A stretch of DNA of 64,000 nucleotides from Candidatus Bathyarchaeota archaeon (GTDB taxonomy: Archaea; Thermoproteota; Bathyarchaeia; Bathyarchaeales; Bathycorpusculaceae): positions 806,001 through 870,000 of the forward strand of contig JAOZHS010000002.1 in assembly GCA_026014745.1 (NCBI GenBank), given 5' to 3'. The notes under the pieces are model-generated. The model made no database searches. It was not told where the DNA came from and was given only the letters and a program-made list of their open reading frames with translations. The translations under genes were made by a program, and so were the position numbers. Below are positions 44,278 to 51,498 of the stretch, in pieces. How positions within the stretch are numbered: the stretch's first letter is position 1; each line of letters begins with the position of its first letter.

Positions 44278-45396
44278 TTAGGCGCCTTTGTTCTTTTGGA
44301 TTTGTTTTATTGCGTTGCATACGTAGTCTATTTGTGCGTCGGTCAACGTATTGCTTGAGGGCAAGCAAAGACCTTTGTCGCATAGCTCGTCAGCCACTGG
44401 GAAGTCTCCTTTGATTAAACCCATTTGTTTGAATATTGGTTGCTTGTGCATTGGAATGAAGAATGGCCGTGTTTCGATGTCTTGCTTTGCGAGTTCCTCA
44501 GCTAGTTTGTCTCTACTTACGCCGAATTCGTCTTGGATGAGAATAGAATATAACCAGTAGATGTTTTTAGCCCAGTCAGCCTCTGGTGGCAGGGTAATTC
44601 CGGTTACAGCTTTTAAGAGGGAGTTGTATTTTTTGGCGTGCGCCCGTCTGGCCTCAATGTATCGGTTGATTCTTTCCATTTGGGCTACTCCGATGGCTGC
44701 TTGCATGTTAGTCATTCGATAATTGTATCCAATCATATAATGGAGGTAGCGTTTTTCTTTGCTATGTGCAAGGTCGCGGAGAAGCCTGAGGTCTTCGGCT
44801 ACAGCGTCGTTATTGGTTACGCACATTCCGCCTTCGCCTGTTGTAATGATTTTATTGGTGTAGAAGCTATAGCAGCCAATGTCGCCTAAGCATCCAACGA
44901 CTTTGCCTTTGTAGAGGGCGCCATGTGCTTCGGCTGCGTCTTCTATGACATAGAGATTGTGTTTTTTTGCTAATTTTAAAAGTGGGTCCATGTCTACTGG
45001 ATGACCGTAGATGTGGACGGGCATTATTGCTTTCGTTCGCGGGGTGATTTTTGCCTCGATTGCTTCAACGTCCATGTTCCAGGTGTAGGGTTCGGAGTCC
45101 ACAAAAACTGGTGTGGCACCGGCAAGGATAACTGGGTTGGGGCTTGCTATCATGGTCAGAGTGGGTATGATTACTTCGTCGCCTTTTCCAATTCCTAAGG
45201 CTAAGGTTGCCATGTGGAGGGCGGCGGTTCCGTTTGCCACGGTTATTCCATGTTTGGCTTCAACGAATTTGCTGAATTTCTCTTCGAAGTCAATAATATA
45301 GCTGCCTCGCGAGGATATCCAGTTTGTTTGGATGCAATTTGTCACATATTTAATTTCATTCCCAGTTACATCTGGTTCACAAATTGGTATTTTCAT
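44278..45396 (-). CDS. DegT/DnrJ/EryC1/StrS-family sugar aminotransferase
   Basis: A 372-residue PLP enzyme of full family length. PLP-binding features: GTAALHMATLALGIG near residue 56, the Asp in VIEDAAEAHGA (Asp153) and the Schiff-base Lys182 in CYSFYTNKIITTGEGG. The family transaminates NDP-keto-sugars to amino sugars, for example forming 4-amino-4,6-dideoxy or 3-amino sugars. The cupin at 47236-47649 could make the matching keto sugar. It lies in the same direction as the glycosyltransferases. Confidence 0.95.
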   Translation of the reverse strand: MKIPICEPDVTGNEIKYVTNCIQTNWISSRGSYIIDFEEKFSKFVEAKHGITVANGTAALHMATLALGIGKGDEVIIPTLTMIASPNPVILAGATPVFVDSEPYTWNMDVEAIEAKITPRTKAIMPVHIYGHPVDMDPLLKLAKKHNLYVIEDAAEAHGALYKGKVVGCLGDIGCYSFYTNKIITTGEGGMCVTNNDAVAEDLRLLRDLAHSKEKRYLHYMIGYNYRMTNMQAAIGVAQMERINRYIEARRAHAKKYNSLLKAVTGITLPPEADWAKNIYWLYSILIQDEFGVSRDKLAEELAKQDIETRPFFIPMHKQPIFKQMGLIKGDFPVADELCDKGLCLPSSNTLTDAQIDYVCNAIKQIQKNKGA

Positions 45397-45430
45397 ATGG
45401 TTACCTCCCGTATAATCTTAGTTTTTGGTT

Positions 45431-46450
45431 TTATTGTGCAGTATTTTTTTTGACATTTAGGACGTATTTGTCGGCGTCCATCATTCCATTAAGGTTCAAG
45501 TTGATGTTTTCGTCTTTTCGATCACAGACGCGACATTTCATGTCATCGACGAGCATGGTCTGCATTTGGTGTCGTTTTGGAGAGTTCCAAATATCCCAAA
45601 ATGGTTGCTGCGAAATGTTTCCCCAAATAAGGTGACTATATTCTTTTAATGCCACCTGCGGGCAAGGAAAGACGTTTCCAGCCTTGTCGATTGTGGCGTT
45701 AAAACGTTGAGCCCAACAGTATTTGAAGTTCGGGTCATGCTCGCAATTCTTGAAATTAAGCATAGTGATTTTCCCGTTTCGCCAGTTATGCAAGAGTTCA
45801 AAGATGGTTTCTATTTTTTGGGGGGTCAAGTAGTTTACTGGTTGAGCAACGTTCGGGACCTGCGGGATGGAGAATTTTAGCACATCAGCGTGTTCCTCGA
45901 AGAGGTCAACGAATGCTTCAATTTGTTCTGGAGAGGAATTGTTGGCCATTAATAGGTAGGCTATGTTGATTTTTAATTTTGAATTATTTTTTGTCTTGGC
46001 CGCGTGTAGCTTTTTAACTTTTTGCAGGAGCTTTTGGTGAGTATCGCTTGATGGGGCTAACCCATGTAAATTGTTGTAAATGTCAGCTGTGGCGGAGTTG
46101 ACGCTTATTGTGATGTAACTACCTTCACTAGAAGTAGCGTTAAGTTCTTGGATAACTTCGTCAGTTAGAAAATAAGCCTTGGTGTGAACCCCAAAGTTTA
46201 GTTTTCTTTCTTTTATAGCGTGAATTAATTGAGCAAAATGAGAATAACTTAATGGATCGCTTCTTATTCCAGATATTTCTATGAATGGAGGATACTCCAA
46301 GAGTTCATCGAGTAATCTGGCATAATCTTTGATGCTTAACGTTCCTTCACAAAGCATTTGTTCTTTACCATAGCAGAACGTACAGTCAAGAGGTCCACAA
46401 TGGGAACCTGGGTGCAATTCTAATTGAAGGGGAACATCATTATTCTTCAT
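45431..46450 (-). CDS. Radical SAM protein with SPASM-like domain and CX4CX2C cluster motif
   Basis: A 339-residue radical SAM protein. The cluster motif is GSHCGPLDCTFCYG (residues 17-30), reading CX4CX2C rather than the canonical CX3CX2C. A TIM-barrel pattern follows. The C-terminus has a SPASM-like auxiliary-cluster set: CWAQRF, GNVFPCPQVAL and KCRVCDRKD near 247-320. SPASM enzymes modify peptides or carbohydrates. Co-location with DegT and the cupin suggests sugar or surface-peptide modification; the substrate is unknown. It lies 34 bp upstream of the aminotransferase. Confidence 0.8.
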   Translation of the reverse strand: MKNNDVPLQLELHPGSHCGPLDCTFCYGKEQMLCEGTLSIKDYARLLDELLEYPPFIEISGIRSDPLSYSHFAQLIHAIKERKLNFGVHTKAYFLTDEVIQELNATSSEGSYITISVNSATADIYNNLHGLAPSSDTHQKLLQKVKKLHAAKTKNNSKLKINIAYLLMANNSSPEQIEAFVDLFEEHADVLKFSIPQVPNVAQPVNYLTPQKIETIFELLHNWRNGKITMLNFKNCEHDPNFKYCWAQRFNATIDKAGNVFPCPQVALKEYSHLIWGNISQQPFWDIWNSPKRHQMQTMLVDDMKCRVCDRKDENINLNLNGMMDADKYVLNVKKNTAQ

Positions 46451-46710
46451 AAGACGCTCTATTAGCGCGCCAACATAGTTGAATTTAAAAGATATTGGTA
46501 ATACCTCCGTTAATATGAATAATAATACTGCTGTTTGCTTGCCTCAAATGTGACAATAGTAATCCTAAGACTGCATTGAGTACCACAATTTGTCTCCTAT
46601 CATTAAAGATAACAAACGCCAAGTCGCTTAAACTATATATGCATTATTCCCGCTGATTTTCTATTTAATAATTTCGAAGGCTATAGAGAAAATAGTCGGG
46701 CGATAGAGTA

Positions 46711-47211
46711 CTATAGAAAAAACTGCACGGGACGTAATCTCAGGATTTTATTTATATGCCGGCGTTTTACATTTCGCCAGATTATGAATAAGCTAACAAG
46801 AAAAATCGCTATGCCAGCAACCGAGTAAATTACGCTTAATTGAGCATTAGTTGCGTTAGCAGCCGTTGCCGAACTCTTCAGAGCTAAGGCCTCTTCTTCA
46901 ACTTGGTTAACAATAGCCAGTGCATCGTTGCTTTTTGTTATTGAAACCTCAAAATCACCCGTACGATAAGCGTTTTGAGCTTCGGCTAAGTAGGTTGCTG
47001 CAGTGTTAAGCTGAAGGGTTATTGTAGAAACATTCGCTCCAGCACTTTCAGCATCGCTTAAAGCCTGATAAGCATGAGAAATCGCAGAGTCTGCGGCGCT
47101 AAGACTTTCTGTGGCTTGGCTGGCGGTTACTTGCGCCGTTACGGGGAACGCCACAAGGGGCATAGAAGCACAAATCATCAAAAGGACAAGCCAGCAAATT
47201 TGCCTGTTCAA
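46711..47211 (-). CDS. Small membrane-anchored secreted helical protein
   Basis: A 166-residue exported protein: signal peptide (ICWLVLLMICASMPLVAFPV), a helical middle rich in Ala, Ser and Thr (about 30-125, heptad-like, possible coiled coil), a membrane helix (AQLSVIYSVAGIAIFLVSLF) and a short basic cytoplasmic end. The start is TTG 47211. It follows the cupin gene by 24 bp. No family was recognised. Confidence 0.6.
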   Translation of the reverse strand: MNRQICWLVLLMICASMPLVAFPVTAQVTASQATESLSAADSAISHAYQALSDAESAGANVSTITLQLNTAATYLAEAQNAYRTGDFEVSITKSNDALAIVNQVEEEALALKSSATAANATNAQLSVIYSVAGIAIFLVSLFIIWRNVKRRHINKILRLRPVQFFL

Positions 47212-47235
47212 TTATTCCACCCGTATGGCAATGGA

Positions 47236-47649
47236 TTATACGAAGGTTTGTTTGAAAGTATCTGGGATTAGCGCATTATAATCATGTGAAGAGAAAGAGG
47301 CCATGACAAATACTTGAGCGCTGTTGTTTTTTAGCCAATGGGAAACCATAGGCGGTATTTCAAGTACGCATAGGTTTTGAAAGCCAGCCACCACTGGAAC
47401 GACTTCTAAGTCGTCTTGCCGAGGTTGTTGTTTATCGGTCCACAAAAAAGAGGCGGAACCACTTAAGGGTAACAGCCATTCGGTTTTTATTTTATGATAA
47501 TGTCCGCCGCGTTCTTCCCCAGGATTTACCGAATGAATACAGATGTCCTCGATGGATTTTCCGTTAAAAACGTCTGATTTCTGGAGGCCTAGAACGTCAA
47601 AACCTCGTGAATCTTGTTTGTAGGATAACGGTATTACTTTGATTGGCAA
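47236..47649 (-). CDS. WxcM-like cupin, probable sugar-nucleotide isomerase/modifier
   Basis: A 137-residue cupin like the C-terminal domain of WxcM and FdtA, enzymes that isomerise dTDP-4-keto-6-deoxyhexoses. Features: GEERGGHYHKIKTEWLLPLS (His-rich active site at ~45-64), 'SASFLWTD' and 'EIPPMVSHWLKNNS'. In FdtA-type pathways the product is 3-keto sugar, then aminated by a DegT-family enzyme such as the one at 44278-45396. A cytoplasmic homodimer is expected. Confidence 0.8.
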   Translation of the reverse strand: MPIKVIPLSYKQDSRGFDVLGLQKSDVFNGKSIEDICIHSVNPGEERGGHYHKIKTEWLLPLSGSASFLWTDKQQPRQDDLEVVPVVAGFQNLCVLEIPPMVSHWLKNNSAQVFVMASFSSHDYNALIPDTFKQTFV

Positions 47650-47671
47650 TGGGCATCACGAAGGACAGCTT

Positions 47672-47983
47672 TTATGTTAGAATTTTTACAAGTTCTTGGT
47701 ACTCATCATCTAAGGCAACGAATAATTCCTGGGCGCTAATGTATCTTCTCTGAAATTGTTCATATTTTCTTAGAAATTCTTGGCCTTGGATTGTTAAAAA
47801 GTAGTTTTTGTCCTGCAGCTTTACTAGGTTTAGATCAACGGCTTTTTTTAGATATTTTTCGAGGAGGTTGAAGTTCAGATTTGCTTGAATCATAATCCGT
47901 GTTTTGCAAACGCCTTGATAGTTGGAACAGACATTTAGAATAGCAGCGACTATTTTCAAACTATCACGATTTTTACGTGTCAA
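47672..47983 (-). CDS. ArnR-like winged-helix DNA-binding protein (paralogue)
   Basis: A 103-residue winged helix, paralogous to the protein at 7068-7373: 'KIVAAILNVCSNYQGVCKTR', 'IMIQANLNFNLLEKYLKKAV', the wing 'YFLTIQGQEFLRKYEQFQRR' and a similar helical tail. It stops 22 bp before the cupin gene starts, so it probably heads or regulates the surface-glycan transcription unit. Perfect inverted repeats just upstream are candidate autoregulatory sites. Confidence 0.75.
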   Translation of the reverse strand: MTRKNRDSLKIVAAILNVCSNYQGVCKTRIMIQANLNFNLLEKYLKKAVDLNLVKLQDKNYFLTIQGQEFLRKYEQFQRRYISAQELFVALDDEYQELVKILT

Positions 47984-48014
47984 AAATTACACCTCAAGCA
48001 TAAAAATCAAACCT

Positions 48015-48028
48015 ATAGTAGACACTAT
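48015..48028. repeat. Inverted repeat ATAGT-N4-ACTAT
   Basis: A perfect 14-bp inverted repeat, ~32-45 bp upstream of the winged-helix start, in the position where an operator would overlap the promoter. TAGTAGAC also occurs directly upstream of the paralogue at 7374. Candidate binding site of the winged-helix protein. Confidence 0.35.
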
Positions 48029-48131
48029 CCAATCCCTTCCTGACAGAAGTGGATACGAATAGTTAAAAGAGCAAGTTGATAGACGCTCTTTTACTGGAGT
48101 ACGACATGGAAAACTTTTAAGTATTTTCCAT

Positions 48132-48151
48132 ATAAACTATTTATAGTTTAT
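48132..48151. repeat. Inverted repeat with 9-bp perfect arms
   Basis: ATAAACTAT (48132-48140) and ATAGTTTAT (48143-48151) are perfect inverted arms separated by TT. It lies ~150 bp upstream of the winged-helix gene. It shares the ATAGT/ACTAT core with the repeat at 48015-48028, so a dimeric regulator may bind both. Confidence 0.4.
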
Positions 48152-48467
48152 TCTTAAAAAATAAAGACCTGCAAAGAAGATTCAGGCTCAACCATTCAAA
48201 CCCCAACCGAGCATTTATAGCGAGACCTTAACGCCTTGTAGGATAAAAAGTAATCAGGCGATTTGAGCGCCACGATATTTTTGCAGCAGTTTAACGCTAA
48301 CTGAGCTCTCAGGCTGTTGATTTTAGTGTTCCTGAGTTTACGGAGCATAGCGAAAAGATACCCAGTTAGTTCTTTACGGAAACAATTTGTATTTCGAACT
48401 TCAGTAACTGCAGAGAGATCCAAAAAAAGACGATTTCTGACAAATAGTTTCAGCGTCTGCCATTAAT

Positions 48468-49532
48468 CTACACCAAAATTGAATCTACCGTCAGGTTTAG
48501 TACAATCTCAGCGATATCGCTTGCATATTCTGCGGTTCGTCTTATGCTCTCTATAATAAGGCGCAAAGTGGCGGCGTCTTCAAGGTCTATTTGAGAACAT
48601 GCGACGGCAGCTCGTTCTAAGACATCAAGTTCTTTCATGCTTGCCAGAATGGTATCTGCGGTGTTATAGTCCTGCTTAAAAAGGGACTCAATGGCGGCAT
48701 CAAACATTTTGAGGGAGATTTTGCTCATTTCTTCAAGTTTTATCTCCATGTCAGGATTAATTTTATGTTTAAGCGCCAACGTGTTTGTTGCTATTTTAAC
48801 AGCGTGATCTGCAGTTCGCTCCACAGCCGTTGTTACGAGACGATAGCCAAGGCAGTCCCTGCCGTTTGAGAGACCGATTTCTTTTATTATGCGGGGGTTC
48901 TGGATAGCAGATTTTAGCAATCGGTTCACGTAGAGATTGAAACGGTCAACTTCATTGTCGGTGGAGATTACTTCTTTTGTAAGTAAATTATCATTTGTTC
49001 TAAGACCACAGATTGCGTCGTTATGCATAGATATTGTGATTATGCTCATGCGCCTAAGAGCACTTTGGATTGTTAACTCGGGATAACTTAAGAGAACTTG
49101 CAATGCTAACTGCGAAGATGTATCGCTCACTATTTCGGTCCCAACTAGCATGCGTCTAACGAAGTTTTTCATGTCATGTCTTTGTTTTGTTAAAAATTGC
49201 TTGTCTGTTTTGATATGTATAGAATTGTAGCCGGCTAAATAGGCGGATACGATTTTTCTTCGGATTGTCTCTATATCGTCATTTGAAGAAACTTTGATTG
49301 AAGCCTTATCTGAATGTTTTTCGACGGCTATGTTTGATCCAAGAGGGATTATGGTTAATAATCCGTCTTCTTCTTCGCGGAGTTTTATGAAGCTGCCTTT
49401 TTTTAGTTGATTTTGTGCTATCCAACCTTTGGGCAAAGATATAATGTAGGTGGAGCCACCAGTGAACTGTACTTTTCTTGTTTCAGCTTCCTCTTTGACC
49501 TGCACAAGCGTTCCATTCCTTATCGCTAACAA
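48468..49532 (-). CDS. AbrB-PhoU fusion phosphate-response regulator
   Basis: A 354-residue protein. The N-terminus is a SpoVT/AbrB-type swapped-hairpin DNA-binding domain (RKVQFTGGSTYIISLPKGWI, about 20-60). Two PhoU helical-bundle repeats follow, with the family motifs VERTADHAVKIA near 240 and IRRTAEYASDIAEIVL near 330 that bind metal clusters. Archaeal AbrB-PhoU fusions are thought to control phosphate uptake genes. No pst genes are adjacent; the next genes are for polyphosphate, so it may control that island. The frame begins at TTG 49532; GTG 49505 with AAGGA upstream is an alternative. A TATA-like TTATATAATAA lies near 49551-49562. Confidence 0.9.
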   Translation of the reverse strand: MLAIRNGTLVQVKEEAETRKVQFTGGSTYIISLPKGWIAQNQLKKGSFIKLREEEDGLLTIIPLGSNIAVEKHSDKASIKVSSNDDIETIRRKIVSAYLAGYNSIHIKTDKQFLTKQRHDMKNFVRRMLVGTEIVSDTSSQLALQVLLSYPELTIQSALRRMSIITISMHNDAICGLRTNDNLLTKEVISTDNEVDRFNLYVNRLLKSAIQNPRIIKEIGLSNGRDCLGYRLVTTAVERTADHAVKIATNTLALKHKINPDMEIKLEEMSKISLKMFDAAIESLFKQDYNTADTILASMKELDVLERAAVACSQIDLEDAATLRLIIESIRRTAEYASDIAEIVLNLTVDSILV

Positions 49533-49797
49533 GTATGTTGCTAGCTGTTTATTATATAATAAATTCCTTGCCTATAGAAACGCCAACCGATAACATAGTC
49601 TATGCTGAATATTGTTGAGATCTATAATAACTGTTAAGCCCCAAATTGAACCCAACGGAGACCAACCCGCTACCTTAACCGTTAACAAATAGTCATTACA
49701 TAGGACAGCCCTTAACTTTTTTCTATATATTTTTTGTTTTATACTAAGGATTTTCTTAAATCCCTACATACCCAAGGTTAGGATGGAGACGTGTAAT

Positions 49798-49992
49798 ATG
49801 CAAAAGTTTGAGACACCCCTAACCTTTGTTTGTCCGGTTTGTAAGGGAAGTTTTCAGTTCGACCAAGTTGAAGAATATCAACTGGTGCCTTGTCCAATCT
49901 GTGGAATCGACTTCATAACCGTGCGCCGAGAACAAAAGATCGTCATAGAATCTACTGAACTCGAAAACGTCCTAACCGCAACATTTAGGTGA
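49798..49992 (+). CDS. Small zinc-ribbon protein (first of a tandem pair)
   Basis: About 64 residues with a four-Cys zinc ribbon: FVCPVCKGSF and VPCPICGIDF, joined by ~18 residues, then EQKIVIESTELENV. ATG 49798 is preferred because GGAG lies 9 nt upstream; an in-frame ATG at 49783 is an alternative. A TATA-like CTATATATT lies near 49722-49730. The next gene encodes a shorter relative 7 bp downstream. The function is unknown. Confidence 0.6.
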   Translation: MQKFETPLTFVCPVCKGSFQFDQVEEYQLVPCPICGIDFITVRREQKIVIESTELENVLTATFR

Positions 49993-49999
49993 GCAAGAC

Positions 50000-50155
50000 T
50001 TGAAAGTTAAGTGTGTAGGCTGTAGCAAAAAATTCGATGTCACACCCGAAATCTTTTCGAACCACGAAATCGTGTTCTGCCCTATTTGCGGCCTTGATCA
50101 TCAAGTATTAAAGAAAACCAGCCGCATCATAGTTGAATCAATACAACTCGCCTAA
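50000..50155 (+). CDS. Very small zinc-ribbon protein (second of the tandem pair)
   Basis: A 51-residue ORF starting at TTG 50000, 7 bp after the preceding stop. It has CVGCSKKF near the start and FCPICGLD near residue 26-33, then RIIVESIQLA, matching the KIVIESTEL end of its neighbour. The conserved layout of both Cys pairs and the C-terminus shows that the two genes are tandem paralogues, supporting translation. Confidence 0.6.
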   Translation: MKVKCVGCSKKFDVTPEIFSNHEIVFCPICGLDHQVLKKTSRIIVESIQLA

Positions 50156-50212
50156 ACACAATCTTTCTTTGAAAACACAAAACCTTAACCGCGCGGCGGG
50201 TAATGTTTTTTT

Positions 50213-50740
50213 ATGGATGAAGTGGAAGTCAAAATTTTAGAGGTTAACCGAGAGAAAATCAGTCGCCTCCTTGAAGGTTTGGGCGCCAAAAAAATCTTTG
50301 AAGGCGATATCCAAACGTTGTTTTTTGATTTTTCTGACCAAAGAATAGTGAAAGCAAAAGACGTGCTTCGCCTGCGCAGGCAACAAGACAAAACCGAGTT
50401 AACGTACAAAAAAGTCCAATTCACTCAAAACGCCAAAGTGGCAAGAGAAATCTCAGTAAATGTCTCTGACCTTGAAGGTATGCAAGAAATTTTGGGACTT
50501 TTAGGCTTAAGAGTTACTGAGTGTATGCAGAAGCGTAGAGTCAGCTATCGAGTTGGTAGTGCACAGTTTGATTTTGATAAATATAGCGGCAAATATGGGT
50601 TTATTCCCGAATTTTTAGAAATTGAAGCACAAAACGTTGAGGAAATTCATCGTTATGCTGAGGCGTTGGGTTTTCGAGTTGAGGATTGCCTGCCGTGGTC
50701 GACTCGGGAGCTAATCCGTCATTATACCCACAAAAAATAG
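50213..50740 (+). CDS. CYTH-domain protein (triphosphate tunnel metalloenzyme)
   Basis: A 175-residue CYTH protein, close to class IV adenylate cyclase (CyaB) in size. The signature EVEVKI at residues 3-8 (ExExK) opens the tunnel fold, with later 'DVLRLRRQQDKTELTYKKVQ' (in part LRLRRQQDKTELTYKK) and 'FDFDKYSGKYGFIPEFLEIEAQN' providing the basic and acidic tunnel residues. CYTH enzymes act on triphosphates or polyphosphate. Its place beside ppk1 favours a (tri)polyphosphatase over cyclase activity, but that is an inference. Confidence 0.88.
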   Translation: MDEVEVKILEVNREKISRLLEGLGAKKIFEGDIQTLFFDFSDQRIVKAKDVLRLRRQQDKTELTYKKVQFTQNAKVAREISVNVSDLEGMQEILGLLGLRVTECMQKRRVSYRVGSAQFDFDKYSGKYGFIPEFLEIEAQNVEEIHRYAEALGFRVEDCLPWSTRELIRHYTHKK

Positions 50741-50750
50741 AAAAACCATG

Positions 50751-51221
50751 TTAAGAAGTTGGTTTGGCTTTAGTTGGTTTGCTTGCACGTGCGGGTTTGG
50801 GCGTTTTGGGGGTTTTTGTGGCGGGTTGAGGTGCTGGTGTTGCTTTTTTGTTTAGGTTCCAAGCGGGGTATTGGCCGTATTCTTTTTTGAAGTCATCGAG
50901 CAATTGTTGCTGGGCAACTTTGGGGTTGTCGCTTTCCATGCAGCCGACAGCGATTTTTTCCAGGTAGCCTTCATCCAATAGCATGCTGTTGATTTTTCGG
51001 GTGGTTTTTCCTCCGTATCCTGCTATGTAGCCGCCGAAGATTCGTTTAGCGGGTTTTTTGGTTTTGCCGATGTAGAGTATGTCGGAAGTGGGTTTTTCTG
51101 TGAGGGTTGTGTCGACGAGCACTAGAACGCTGTTTTTGTTGGAGGACAGGCCTGAGAATGTAAGCTCTTTTAGCGAAAGGAACGTTTTAAAGCCGTTTTC
51201 TTTGAGAGTAAGCGAGTTCAT
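50751..51221 (-). CDS. GIY-YIG-like protein with Lys/Pro-rich tail
   Basis: A 156-residue protein. The core (about 30-120) has a GIY-YIG-type pattern: 'VLVLVDTTL', then DILYIGKTKKPAKRIFGG with the YIG and conserved Arg, later 'QLLDDFKKEYGQYPAWN'. A basic, low-complexity tail follows (PKTPKPARASKPTKAKPTS), like histone H1 tails. The nuclease fold call is from the pattern only; catalytic Glu/Asn are not certain. The palindrome TTCCTATATAGGAA overlaps its probable TATA box. It converges with the CYTH gene. Confidence 0.55.
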   Translation of the reverse strand: MNSLTLKENGFKTFLSLKELTFSGLSSNKNSVLVLVDTTLTEKPTSDILYIGKTKKPAKRIFGGYIAGYGGKTTRKINSMLLDEGYLEKIAVGCMESDNPKVAQQQLLDDFKKEYGQYPAWNLNKKATPAPQPATKTPKTPKPARASKPTKAKPTS

Positions 51222-51254
51222 GTCTCTTATTTAAGTTTGCGGCTGATTTAACCC

Positions 51255-51280
51255 TTCCTATATAGGAAACATACATGTAT
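51255..51280. promoter_or_regulatory. Two adjacent palindromes at the GIY-YIG/ppk1 divergent promoter
   Basis: TTCCTATATAGGAA (51255-51268, perfect 14-bp palindrome) and ATACATGTAT (51271-51280, perfect 10-bp palindrome) lie back to back. The first contains the TATA box of the minus-strand GIY-YIG-like gene, so a bound protein would block it. ppk1 begins ~220 bp to the right. Confidence 0.4.
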
Positions 51281-51498
51281 ATAGTCTATTTTCGGAGCAC
51301 TTAAGACCGCACTTGTTGTAAAAAGTGACGGTGGTTGAGACGAAAAAGGAAATCCTGCTTTTTAGATACGAGACATATGTAGTTCCAAGACCAAGATGTA
51401 GCGAAATTGAGTTCTTGAGGAAAAACAAACGCTAAATCCACCTAATACACAAAAAGAACAGGTAGATTCATTGATAAAGGACAATATGGGATATTATA

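Larger units (their letters stand above)
47984..48467. other. Intergenic region with two inverted repeats
   Basis: A 484-bp spacer between two minus-strand genes. It holds two perfect inverted repeats, listed separately. A minus-strand ORF of 75 codons (48196-48423), basic and Cys-containing, has no recognisable domain and is not called. The promoter for the winged-helix gene and the AbrB-PhoU terminator should be here. Confidence 0.4.

Noticed and set aside
48196-48423. Minus-strand 75-codon ORF
   Set aside because: Basic, Cys-containing product without recognisable fold; no clear ribosome site; kept only as a note in the intergenic entry.
50213-50740. Adenylate cyclase role for the CYTH protein
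   Set aside because: Possible by family, but the polyP gene context fits triphosphate or polyphosphate hydrolysis better; left open.
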